Positions 5,315 through 11,029 of a stretch of DNA of 11,029 nt are shown piece after piece. The stretch is from CBDUSL01 sp965370265. Lineage in GTDB: Bacteria > Patescibacteriota > Patescibacteriia > JAXHNJ01. The notes under the pieces are model-generated. The model was not told where the DNA came from and did not search any database. It saw only the letters and a program-made list of their open reading frames with translations. Both the position numbers and the translations under genes were made by a program. Numbering within the stretch: the first letter of the stretch is position 1; each line of letters starts with the position of its first letter. The stretch spans positions 1 to 11,029 of the forward strand of contig CBDUSL010000023.1 of NCBI GenBank assembly GCA_965370265.1, in the 5' to 3' direction.

Positions 5315-6499
5315 ATGGCAGAAAAATTCGAGAGAAATAAACCTCACATAAATGTTGGCACTATTGGTCATGTTGACCATGGTAAAACTACCTTAACGGC
5401 GGCCATTTTAAAGGTTTTAAAAGAAAAAGGCATGACCGCTCAATCCAAGGGGGTTGATGAGATAGATAATGCACCTGAAGAAAAAGAAAGAGGCATTACT
5501 ATTGCCACTTGTCATGTTGAGTATGAGAGTGAAAAGCGTCACTATGCTCATATTGACTGTCCTGGCCATGCTGATTATGTCAAAAATATGATTACCGGCG
5601 CGGCTCAAATGGACGGTGCTATTTTAGTTGTTTCCGCGGCTGACGGTCCTATGCCCCAGACCCGTGAACATATTCTCCTGGCTCGCCAAGTTGGCGTCCC
5701 TTCAGTTATTGTTTATTTAAACAAAACTGACCAGGTTGAAGATAAAGAACTTATTGATTTGGTTGAAGAAGAAATTAAAGACCTGCTCAAAAAATACGAA
5801 TTTCCAGGCGACGAAACTCCGATTATCAAAGGTTCCGCCTTAAAAGCTTTAGAAGGTGATGCAAAAGCCCAGGATTCTATCATGGAATTAATAAAAGCTT
5901 TGGACGAATTTATACCCGAGCCAAAAAGAGACGTTGATAAACCTTTTCTTATGCCGATTGAAGATATCTTTTCCATTGAAGGGCGTGGTACTGTTGTGAC
6001 TGGCCGTATTGAACGTGGTATTGTGAAAGTTAATGAAGAAATTGAAATTGTTGGTCTTGGTGAAACCAGAAAAACAGTAGTCACCGGCGTGGAAATGTTT
6101 AATAAATCTTTAGATGAAGGCCGAGCTGGAGATAATGCCGGTATACTTCTTCGCGGTACCAAAAAAGAAGAAGTGGAAAGAGGCCAGGTTATCGCTAAAC
6201 CCGGAACAGTTACTCCTCACACTGAATTTGAATGTCAGGCTTATATTTTAAAGAAAGAAGAAGGCGGAAGACACACCCCATTTTTTAAAGGCTATAAACC
6301 ACAATTTTATATCAGAACTACCGATGTTACTGGTGAAGTTGAATTGCCGGATAAAGCGGAGATGGTAATGCCTGGTGATGAGGTAAGTCTTAAAGTTAAG
6401 CTTAACAAAGCTATAGCTCTGGAAGAAAAACAAAAGTTTGCCCTTCGTGAAGGCGGGCACACTGTTGGAGCCGGAGTAATAACCAAGATAATTAAGTAA
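5315..6499 (+). CDS. tuf: Translation elongation factor Tu
   Basis: EF-Tu delivers aminoacyl-tRNA to the ribosomal A site as a GTP complex. From the ATG at 5315 the product has 394 residues, the normal length, and begins MAEKFERNKPHINVGTIGH. The GTPase motifs are complete: GHVDHGKT (18-25), RGITIATCHVEYE (59-71), DCPGH with catalytic-type H85 (81-85), NKTD (136-139) and GSAL (173-176). Domain 2 carries GRGTVVTGRIERG and GILLRGTKKEEVERGQV, and domain 3 ends REGGHTVGAGVITKIIK. NKTD is a minor variant of the common NKCD/NKVD. The upstream TTG at 5288 is rejected as start because the Shine-Dalgarno and conservation point to 5315. It has its own promoter and is followed 35 nt later by rpsJ, so tuf-rpsJ look co-transcribed. 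No large insertion or break is seen. Confidence 0.99.
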   Translation: MAEKFERNKPHINVGTIGHVDHGKTTLTAAILKVLKEKGMTAQSKGVDEIDNAPEEKERGITIATCHVEYESEKRHYAHIDCPGHADYVKNMITGAAQMDGAILVVSAADGPMPQTREHILLARQVGVPSVIVYLNKTDQVEDKELIDLVEEEIKDLLKKYEFPGDETPIIKGSALKALEGDAKAQDSIMELIKALDEFIPEPKRDVDKPFLMPIEDIFSIEGRGTVVTGRIERGIVKVNEEIEIVGLGETRKTVVTGVEMFNKSLDEGRAGDNAGILLRGTKKEEVERGQVIAKPGTVTPHTEFECQAYILKKEEGGRHTPFFKGYKPQFYIRTTDVTGEVELPDKAEMVMPGDEVSLKVKLNKAIALEEKQKFALREGGHTVGAGVITKIIK

Positions 6500-6534
6500 A
6501 AAGACCTAACTTATAAAAATTTCGATCCTTTATC

Positions 6535-6900
6535 ATGCCAACCAAAAAAAAATCACAAAGCGATCCCGCTGAGGTAAAAAAAGAACAAGAAGAAGTTCAT
6601 CAAAGAATACGAATAAAGATACGAGCCTACGATCATAAAATTATTGATCAATCCACTCGGACAATAATCGATACAGCTTATCGGTCCGGGGCAACAGTAA
6701 AAGGCCCTGTCCCTCTGCCTACGGAAAAAAGCAAATACACCGTTAACCGTTCTTCTTTTGTTCATAAGGATTCTCGGGAACAGTATGAGATGAGAATTCA
6801 TAAGCGTCTTATAGATATCATTGATCCTACTCCTAAGGCTGTTGATGCTCTGATGAATTTAAACCTCCCGGCTGGCGTGGACGTCGAAATAAAAATGTAG
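6535..6900 (+). CDS. rpsJ: 30S ribosomal protein S10
   Basis: S10 is a 30S head protein and also the NusE partner of NusB in transcription antitermination. The core (about 24-121) is clear: RIRIKIRAYDHKIIDQSTRTII, GATVKGPVPLPTEKSKYTVNRSSFVHKDSREQ (the loop segment) and MRIHKRLIDIIDP. The family is usually about 100-105 residues; this one is 121 because of about 20 extra charged N-terminal residues (KKKSQSDPAEVKKEQEEVH). No in-frame ATG or GTG near the core offers a shorter start, so the extension appears genuine. There is no Shine-Dalgarno. It normally heads the S10 operon directly before rplC, but here a 172-nt structured gap follows, so it belongs with tuf by spacing. Confidence 0.98.
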   Translation: MPTKKKSQSDPAEVKKEQEEVHQRIRIKIRAYDHKIIDQSTRTIIDTAYRSGATVKGPVPLPTEKSKYTVNRSSFVHKDSREQYEMRIHKRLIDIIDPTPKAVDALMNLNLPAGVDVEIKM

Positions 6901-6931
6901 ATTAAAACTTAATATAAAAGAGTGAATAGGT

Positions 6932-6980
6932 TCTCGGGATGAAAATAGCTCTAGCTTGATAATATGAGTTAATCCCTGGA
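6932..6980 (+). promoter_or_regulatory. Structured RNA leader element upstream of rplC
   Basis: A coherent two-part hairpin can be drawn. The basal stem is TCT (6932-6934) with GGA (6978-6980), one C·T mismatch, and GGGAT (6936-6940) with ATCCC (6972-6976). After a GAAAA bulge on the 5' side, TAGCTC (6946-6951) pairs with GAGTTA (6966-6971) with one G·U, capped by a 14-nt loop. The gap holds no ORF of note and no convincing promoter, only a weak -10-like TAATAT at 6910-6915. With the terminator-like hairpin just downstream it has the shape of a ribosomal-protein leader. It matches no leader class I can name; the fold was made by eye. Confidence 0.42.
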
Positions 6981-6998
6981 TAACGATTTGCTGGCGAT

Positions 6999-7045
6999 AA
7001 AAACCGAGTCTTTTTAGTTTTTCTTTCTAGCAATCTCGGTTTTTT
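6999..7045 (+). terminator. Intrinsic terminator or attenuator before rplC
   Basis: AAAAACCGAG (6999-7008) pairs perfectly with CTCGGTTTTT (7035-7044), a 10-bp stem with a 26-nt U-rich loop, ending in six T (7040-7045). The loop is long, which lowers confidence. CCGAG (7004-7008) can alternatively pair with CTCGG at 6933-6937 in the upstream stem, so the two hairpins and this pairing are mutually exclusive. It stands 27 nt before the rplC ATG. Unregulated termination would cut seven ribosomal genes off from the tuf promoter, so regulated read-through, or an unseen internal promoter, is more likely. Confidence 0.5.
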
Positions 7046-7072
7046 GATTAAAAGATAAAATTAATTCAATCC

Positions 7073-7816
7073 ATGAAATTTATTATCGGTAAGAAAATAG
7101 AAATGACCCAAATCTTTGATGGTGAAGGAAATGTAATTCCGGTAACCAAGATTTTAGCTGGCCCCTGTTTTGTCAGCCAGGTCAAGACTGAAGAAAAAGA
7201 CGGCTACAATGCGGTTCAGCTTGCCTTTGGCAAAAAAAAGAAAATCAAAAAATCTCTTGCCGGCCATCTTAAAGAAATAGGCAACTATACTACCCTTAAA
7301 GAATTTAGAGCTAAAGATACCCCTTCTTTAAAAAGAGGTGAAGAAATAAAAGCAGCGATTTTCGAAGAAGGTGAAATTGTAAATGTAACCGGTTTTTCAA
7401 AAGGAAAAGGTTTTCAAGGCGTTGTTAAACGCCATGGTTTTAAAGGTTTTCGGGCCACGCACGGCAATAAGGATCAGCTTAGGATGCCCGGATCAATCGG
7501 AGCGACAGGACCGGCTAAAGTTTTTAAAGGCACCCGCATGGGTGGACGTATGGGACATGAACAGGTAACTGCGGTAAATTTGGAGATAATAAAAATTAAT
7601 CAGGATAAAAATGAAATTTTTATTGAGGGAGCTGTTCCCGGGCCAAGAAATGAAATTTTGAAAATAGTAACCACCGGCAAAAAGGTAGAAAGAAAAAAAG
7701 AAGAATCGAAATCTGATAAAAAGTCCGCCCAAGGCGCCACGCCAAAGGACGGGCAGGGATCCGCCTCTGGCGGAAAAAATAAAGATGAAGTAAAAGAAGA
7801 AAATAAGAAGGCGTAA
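7073..7816 (+). CDS. rplC: 50S ribosomal protein L3 with C-terminal extension
   Basis: L3 binds 23S rRNA early in 50S assembly, and its long loop reaches toward the peptidyl transferase centre. The core (1 to about 203) is typical: MKFIIGKKIEMTQIF start, VTGFSKGKGFQGVVKRHGF (105-123) and the loop block MPGSIG (138-143) then KVFKGTRMGGRMGHE (149-163). The residue after GSIG is Ala, where E. coli has the methylated Gln150, so that modification is not expected. Usual length is about 205-215; this protein has 247 because of about 44 extra residues, mostly Lys/Glu. That tail contains SAQGATPKDGQGSASGG (218-234), encoded by a strikingly GC-rich 51-nt insert. There is no Shine-Dalgarno. It is the first gene after the attenuator-like leader, and rplD follows after 9 nt. 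Confidence 0.98.
   Translation: MKFIIGKKIEMTQIFDGEGNVIPVTKILAGPCFVSQVKTEEKDGYNAVQLAFGKKKKIKKSLAGHLKEIGNYTTLKEFRAKDTPSLKRGEEIKAAIFEEGEIVNVTGFSKGKGFQGVVKRHGFKGFRATHGNKDQLRMPGSIGATGPAKVFKGTRMGGRMGHEQVTAVNLEIIKINQDKNEIFIEGAVPGPRNEILKIVTTGKKVERKKEESKSDKKSAQGATPKDGQGSASGGKNKDEVKEENKKA
7724..7774 (+). repeat. GC-rich palindromic insert within the rplC coding tail
   Basis: 51 nt with about 73% G+C (37/51 by my count) lie inside an A-rich coding tail. It starts with TCCGCCCAAGGCGCC (7724-7738), a partial hairpin, and ends with TCCGCCTCTGGCGGA (7760-7774), a perfect 6-bp stem with a 3-nt loop. Both are in the same codon phase, reading SAQGA and SASGG, 36 nt apart. The second matches the 15-nt pattern after rpsG. 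The 17-codon length preserves the frame. It looks like a small palindromic repeat that has become coding sequence. Confidence 0.55.
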
Positions 7817-7825
7817 ATTAATATT

Positions 7826-8455
7826 ATGATTAAAGCAGAAGTGATAAATAAAGAAGGTACGAAAGTGGGAGAAGAAAAACTTGAACCCAAAATTTTTGAC
7901 ATTGAACCAGACGCCAGCTTGATTCAGCAGGCCATTGTTACTCAGTTGGCTAACAGGAGAAGTGTTATTGCTCATACTAAGATACGTTCCGAAGTAAAAG
8001 GCGGCGGACGTAAACCCTGGCGCCAAAAAGGAACCGGTCGGGCCCGACATGGTTCAATCCGTTCGCCAATCTGGAAAGGCGGCGGAGTAACTTTTGGTCC
8101 CCGTAATGTCAGAAACTTCAGCAAGAAAATGAATAAAAAAGCCCGGCAAAAAGCCCTTTTTATGGCTCTTACCGACAAAGTTAGAAATAAGAATATTATT
8201 TTAATTGATAATTTAAAACTAGAGAAACCAAAGACCAAGGAATTTACAGAGCTTACCAAAAATATTCCCTTAGGAAAAACTTTTTTAACCATATTGCCTT
8301 CTACTGATTTATCTATTATAAGAGCTTCAAATAATATCAAAAAAACCAGATGTATTAGGGCCGACAGTTTGAATGTATATGATGTGGTTAAGTATGAGAA
8401 AATTTTTATGCCAAAAAAAGCTCTAGCCGTAATTACTAAAACTTATTTAAGTTAA
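7826..8455 (+). CDS. rplD: 50S ribosomal protein L4
   Basis: L4 binds 23S rRNA, and its long loop helps form the constriction of the exit tunnel; in E. coli it also represses the S10 operon. The product is 209 residues, the usual size. It shows the N-terminal globular part, then the tunnel loop VKGGGRKPWRQKGTGRAR (58-74) with HGSIRSPIWKGGGVTFGPR (75-93), and KARQKALFMALTDKV in the second half. The macrolide-related KPWRQKGTGRAR segment looks wild type. It lies 9 nt after rplC and 4 nt before rplW, clearly in one operon. No Shine-Dalgarno stands at normal distance; AAGG lies about 14 nt upstream. L4 is the obvious candidate to test as ligand of the structured leader before rplC, purely by analogy with E. 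coli. Confidence 0.98.
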   Translation: MIKAEVINKEGTKVGEEKLEPKIFDIEPDASLIQQAIVTQLANRRSVIAHTKIRSEVKGGGRKPWRQKGTGRARHGSIRSPIWKGGGVTFGPRNVRNFSKKMNKKARQKALFMALTDKVRNKNIILIDNLKLEKPKTKEFTELTKNIPLGKTFLTILPSTDLSIIRASNNIKKTRCIRADSLNVYDVVKYEKIFMPKKALAVITKTYLS

Positions 8456-8459
8456 AAAT

Positions 8460-8975
8460 ATGGGATTATTTGATAGATTTAAAAAACCGAAAGCAGACAA
8501 GGCTTCACAAAAAGAAACTAGCCGCATTGACAAGAAAAAAGATCAGGAAAAGATAAGAAAACAAAGAGAAGAAGATATAAAAAAGCGCCAGTTTCAGGCT
8601 GTGGGTTCTACGGGTGCCGCTCCGAAAAAAGAAGAAAAGACAAAAGAAAAAGATAAGAAATCAGAAGAAAAAAAGAAGCCGACTAAAACCGAAACTGGTA
8701 TCGCTCCCAGAATAATTGTTCGGCCGATTATTACGGAAAAAGCGACTGAGTTAGGCATTTATAATAAATACGCTTTCGAGGTTAGCTCCAGAGCAAATAA
8801 AATTGAGGTAAAGAAAGCTATTTATGATTTATATGGTGTTCGTCCGATAAAAATAGGTATAATCAATGTGAGGGGCAGGGCTGTCCGTTATGGCCGATCT
8901 ACCGGTATGACTAAAAGCTGGAAAAAAGCGATTATCACCCTAAAAGAAGGCGATAAAATAGATATTAATGTATAA
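8460..8975 (+). CDS. rplW: 50S ribosomal protein L23 with long N-terminal extension
   Basis: L23 sits at the polypeptide exit tunnel and is the docking site for trigger factor, SRP and the Sec translocon. The normal domain occupies only about 84-171: RIIVRPIITEKATELG, YAFEVSSRANKIEVKKAIYDLYGV and VRGRAVRYGRSTGMTKSWKKAI (the extended-loop region). Ahead of it are about 83 extra residues. They start MGLFDRFKK (1-9), a short amphipathic segment reminiscent of membrane-associating N-termini. A Lys/Glu-rich, partly coiled-coil-like stretch (about 14-44) follows, then a Gly/Ala/Pro linker and a second Lys-rich run (56-75). Family length is usually about 95-100. The core begins without an internal Met at its start, and the upstream ATG is 4 nt after rplD, so the extension is real coding sequence. 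No Shine-Dalgarno is present. Exit-site or membrane tethering is inference. Confidence 0.97.
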   Translation: MGLFDRFKKPKADKASQKETSRIDKKKDQEKIRKQREEDIKKRQFQAVGSTGAAPKKEEKTKEKDKKSEEKKKPTKTETGIAPRIIVRPIITEKATELGIYNKYAFEVSSRANKIEVKKAIYDLYGVRPIKIGIINVRGRAVRYGRSTGMTKSWKKAIITLKEGDKIDINV

Positions 8976-8977
8976 TT

Positions 8978-9808
8978 ATGGGTATTAAGAAATACAAACC
9001 AACTACTCCCTCAAGGCGTAAAGCTTCTGCCTTAACCTTTGAAGAAATTACCAAGAAAAAACCGGAAAAATCTTTGATTGAAGTAAAGAAAAGAGGGTCC
9101 GGAAGAAGCAAAGGTAAAATAACTGTCCGCCATCGAGGTGGAGGAAGCAAACGCCATTACCGTCTTGTTGATTTTAAACGCTCTAAATACGATGTACCGG
9201 CGGAAGTAGCTGCTATTGAATATGATCCCAATCGTACGGCCTTTATTGCTTTGATCGAATACGAAGACGGCAAAAAAAGTTATATTTTAGCTCCTCAAGG
9301 CATAAAAGTCGGTGAAAAGATTATTTCTTCACGTAAAAAAATTGAAGTAAAAATTGGCAATCGCACCTCTTTAAAAAATATTCCTCCAGGTTCAGTTGTT
9401 TATAATGTTGAACTAAAACCGGGTCAAGGCGGACTGATTGTCCGTTCTGCCGGTTCCTCGGCCACTCTTATGGGAGTGGAAGGAGATTACGCCCAACTTA
9501 AGTTGCCCTCAACTGAAATTCGCCTTGTTCCCAAGGAAGGAATGGCAACCTTTGGACAGCTTTCAAACGTTGACCATGGAAATGTCCGGCTTGGAAAGGC
9601 CGGAAGAAAAAGATGGCGCGGTATCCGTCCTACTGTTCGGGGTAAAGCGATGAATCCGGTTGACCATCCTCATGGTGGTGGAGAAGGGGGATCTCCTATT
9701 GGATTAAAGCATCCCAAGACTCCCTGGGGTAAACCAGCTTTGGGTTATAGAACCAGAAAAAAGAAAAAACAATCAAATCGTTATATTATAAAAAGAAGAA
9801 AGAAATAA
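8978..9808 (+). CDS. rplB: 50S ribosomal protein L2
   Basis: L2 is a large, highly conserved 23S rRNA binder needed for subunit association and peptidyl transferase activity. The product is 276 residues, normal length. Signature stretches are YKPTTPSRR (6-14), GRSKGKITVRHRGGGSKRHYR (42-62), IEYDPNRTAFIALI (80-93) and VRGKAMNPVDHPHGGGEGG (220-238). The last contains H230, equivalent to E. coli His229, important for activity. The C-terminus ends in a basic TRKKKKQSNRYIIKRRKK tail, typical of the family. It begins 2 nt after the rplW stop with no Shine-Dalgarno, so translation is probably coupled. Unlike several neighbours it carries no unusual extension. Confidence 0.99.
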   Translation: MGIKKYKPTTPSRRKASALTFEEITKKKPEKSLIEVKKRGSGRSKGKITVRHRGGGSKRHYRLVDFKRSKYDVPAEVAAIEYDPNRTAFIALIEYEDGKKSYILAPQGIKVGEKIISSRKKIEVKIGNRTSLKNIPPGSVVYNVELKPGQGGLIVRSAGSSATLMGVEGDYAQLKLPSTEIRLVPKEGMATFGQLSNVDHGNVRLGKAGRKRWRGIRPTVRGKAMNPVDHPHGGGEGGSPIGLKHPKTPWGKPALGYRTRKKKKQSNRYIIKRRKK

Positions 9809-9812
9809 AAAT

Positions 9813-10142
9813 ATGTCTAGAAGTTTAAAAAAAGGCCCATTCACTGATCCAAAATTACTGAATAAAGTCAGTAAGCTTAAGGTTGGCGATAAAACAACCA
9901 TTAAAACCTGGTCCAGGGCTTCTGTCATTACCCCGGAAATGGTTGGTTTCACTTTTGGGGTCCATAATGGCAAAGACCACATTTCTGTTTTAATCTCCGA
10001 AAATATGGTTGGTCACAAACTTGGAGAATTTTCCCCTACTCGTAAGTTTGTCAGGCATGGGGGACGAATGCAGAAAGAAGCAGAACAGGCCGCCGCTGAA
10101 ATCGCCAAGAAAGAGCATCAAACTGATACAGAAAGTAAATAA
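9813..10142 (+). CDS. rpsS: 30S ribosomal protein S19
   Basis: S19 is in the 30S head, pairs with S13 and contacts the A-site tRNA and bridge region. The core (1 to about 86) is standard: MSRSLKKGPFTDPKLL, TIKTWSRASVITPEMVG, FGVHNGKDHISVLISENMVGHKLGEFSPTRKF. The usual length is about 90-95; this one has 109 because about 20 residues (MQKEAEQAAAEIAKKEHQTDTESK region) are added after RHGGR, probably helical. The C-terminal tail of S19 lies near the decoding site, so the addition might reach functional regions; that is inference. It starts 4 nt after rplB and stops 5 nt before rplV. Confidence 0.98.
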   Translation: MSRSLKKGPFTDPKLLNKVSKLKVGDKTTIKTWSRASVITPEMVGFTFGVHNGKDHISVLISENMVGHKLGEFSPTRKFVRHGGRMQKEAEQAAAEIAKKEHQTDTESK

Positions 10143-10147
10143 AAAAC

Positions 10148-10690
10148 ATGGAAGTTAAAGCAAAATTAAGATATTTAAGAATTTCTCCCCGCAAAGTGAG
10201 GCTGGTTATTGATTTAATTCGGGGACTGGATACACAAGAAGCGATTGAACAGCTTAATTTTATGCCTAAAAGATCAGCTCTGCCTGTTTTAAAACTAATA
10301 AATTCTGCAGTAGCTAATGCAGAGAATAATTTTAAACTTAAAACAGATAATTTATATATTAAAAAGATTACCGCTGATGAAGGACCTAAACTGAAAAGAT
10401 GGAAACCCAGAGCTTTTGGACGGGCCACTCCTATTCTGAAGAGATCAAGCCATATTACTTTGATTTTAGATGAAAGAGAAAGTGATACAAAGAAAACTGG
10501 AAAAAAAGAAAAAATAGAAAATAAATTAGACTCGAGTCAATCCAAAAAAAAGAAAGAACAACTAAGTTCAAAAGATTTAAAAAAAGAAAAGAAAATGAAT
10601 CACCGCAAAGCGGGATTCCGTTCGCGGGAAAAGGCCGAAAAATCAACTAAAAATTCCAACAAGGGCTCTTTAAGAAAGGGAAAGAAATAA
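10148..10690 (+). CDS. rplV: 50S ribosomal protein L22 with long C-terminal extension
   Basis: L22 forms part of the exit tunnel wall with its beta-hairpin and exposes its globular side at the tunnel exit. The core (1 to about 110) is normal: AKLRYLRISPRKVRLVIDLIRG (5-26), LKLINSAVANAENN (48-61) and the hairpin ADEGPKLKRWKPRAFGRATPI (76-96), ending in ITLILDE. The family is usually about 110-120 residues, and this protein has 180. The extra 70 residues are extremely Lys-rich with some Ser (KKTGKKEKIE, QSKKKKEQLSSKDLKKEKK, RKAGFRSREKAEKSTK), probably disordered and RNA-binding. There is no frameshift: the same frame runs to a TAA one nucleotide before rpsC. Together with L23 this places two extended proteins near the exit. 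Confidence 0.98.
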   Translation: MEVKAKLRYLRISPRKVRLVIDLIRGLDTQEAIEQLNFMPKRSALPVLKLINSAVANAENNFKLKTDNLYIKKITADEGPKLKRWKPRAFGRATPILKRSSHITLILDERESDTKKTGKKEKIENKLDSSQSKKKKEQLSSKDLKKEKKMNHRKAGFRSREKAEKSTKNSNKGSLRKGKK

Positions 10691-10691
10691 A

Positions 10692-11029
10692 ATGGGACAT
10701 AAAGTAAATCCAAAAATATTTCGTATCGGTATTACTCAAGACTGGAAATCAAAATGGTTTTCCAGAAAGAATTATCAGGTTTATCTGGAACAGGATGTTA
10801 AGATCAGAAAATTTCTTAGAAATAAATTAAAAGAAGCCGGTCTTTCTGATATTGAAGTGGAGAGATCTGCAAATAATATTATTATAAATATATTTACCTC
10901 CAAACCAGGCGTTGTAATTGGACGGGGCGGAGCTGGAGCTGAAGATCTTAGAAAACAGATAAAAGAAAAAGTGATAAAAAAACCAAAAATATCTGTTAAA
11001 ATAAATATTAAGGAAATTCAAAAACCAAA
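10692..11029 (+). CDS. rpsC: 30S ribosomal protein S3, N-terminal part (cut by right edge)
   Basis: S3 lies at the mRNA entry channel of the 30S and contributes to helicase-like unwinding with S4 and S5. The visible 112 residues begin MGHKVNPKIFRIGITQDWKS, the family start. They include the N-terminal helical region (KNYQVYLEQDVKIRKFL) and the KH domain with its GXXG-type loop in VVIGRGGAGAEDLRK (GRGG at 77-80). A full S3 is about 210-240 residues, so roughly half is missing beyond the window. The ATG is 1 nt after the rplV stop. AAGGG about 11 nt upstream could act as a weak Shine-Dalgarno. No abnormality is visible. Confidence 0.97.
   Translation, partial: MGHKVNPKIFRIGITQDWKSKWFSRKNYQVYLEQDVKIRKFLRNKLKEAGLSDIEVERSANNIIINIFTSKPGVVIGRGGAGAEDLRKQIKEKVIKKPKISVKINIKEIQKP

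Noticed and set aside
5713..6162. 149-codon minus-strand frame inside tuf
   Set aside because: Ser-rich shadow of the conserved EF-Tu frame; no independent signals.
6900..7072. tRNA or small ORF in the rpsJ-rplC gap
   Set aside because: No cloverleaf with a recognisable T-arm could be drawn and no start codon opens a meaningful frame; the structure fits a leader better.
7493..8050. 185-codon open frame on the minus strand across rplC/rplD
   Set aside because: It overlaps two certain ribosomal protein genes, is Phe/Ser/Tyr-rich as expected for the antisense of Lys/Glu-rich coding sequence, and has no start signal.
10529..10538. Perfect 10-nt palindrome GACTCGAGTC in the L22 tail
   Set aside because: Single short palindrome inside coding sequence, without partner copies or context; likely chance.
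115..10690. Possible alternative genetic code (UGA reassigned) because no gene ends in TGA
   Set aside because: All genes are full length under the standard code without internal TGA, tryptophan is encoded by TGG where expected, and absence of TGA in 14 stops of an AT-rich genome is weak evidence.
1..11029. CRISPR array, insertion sequence, toxin-antitoxin or defence system
   Set aside because: No regularly spaced repeats, transposase or terminal inverted repeats. The only duplicated genes are the two acidic small genes, which encode similar proteins rather than a toxin and antidote pair.

Overview
The window is the str–S10 translation gene cluster of an AT-rich bacterium. Every secure gene lies on the + strand in the order rpsL, rpsG, two small unknown genes, fusA, a large unknown gene, tuf, rpsJ, rplC, rplD, rplW, rplB, rpsS, rplV and rpsC (cut by the right edge). 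Several traits fit Candidate Phyla Radiation/Patescibacteria: Lys/Glu-rich tails on several ribosomal proteins, mostly very tight gene spacing, few Shine-Dalgarno sequences and unknown genes inserted into a core operon. That placement is inference. The genes read with the standard bacterial code. All 14 complete genes stop at TAA or TAG, and no TGA stop is used.

Region 1 (1-1645): two strong-looking sigma70-type promoters precede rpsL, and a short ORF open to the left edge may be a divergent gene. rpsL and rpsG (30S assembly and decoding) are followed by a 91-nt spacer that holds two back-to-back 15-nt GC-rich palindromic units. After it come two tandemly duplicated small acidic genes (about 71% identical proteins) of unknown function.

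Region 2 (1646-5314): fusA (EF-G) is followed 4 nt later by a 446-residue protein with one N-terminal membrane anchor and a likely beta-propeller-type outer domain, an unusual partner for EF-G. The next roughly 250 nt form a regulatory gap. It holds an inverted pair of DnaA-box-like 9-mers, an AU-rich hairpin with a T-run, a C8 tract and a near-consensus extended -10 promoter that drives tuf.

Region 3 (5315-7072): tuf (EF-Tu) and rpsJ appear to form their own unit. The 172 nt between rpsJ and rplC, normally adjacent genes, hold a two-stem structure, a terminator-like hairpin and a 5-nt segment that could pair either upstream or downstream. This is the layout of a transcription attenuator.

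Region 4 (7073-11029): rplC-rplD-rplW-rplB-rpsS-rplV-rpsC are packed with 1-9 nt gaps. L3, S19 and L22 carry C-terminal extensions, and L23 and S10 carry N-terminal ones. The L3 tail contains a 51-nt, roughly 73% GC in-frame insert built around the same 15-nt palindrome family seen after rpsG. The L23 extension begins with a short amphipathic segment at a protein known to sit at the peptide exit tunnel.

Best candidates for something undescribed are the duplicated acidic small genes, the putative rplC attenuator, the palindromic element that has become coding sequence, and the L23/L22 exit-site extensions.
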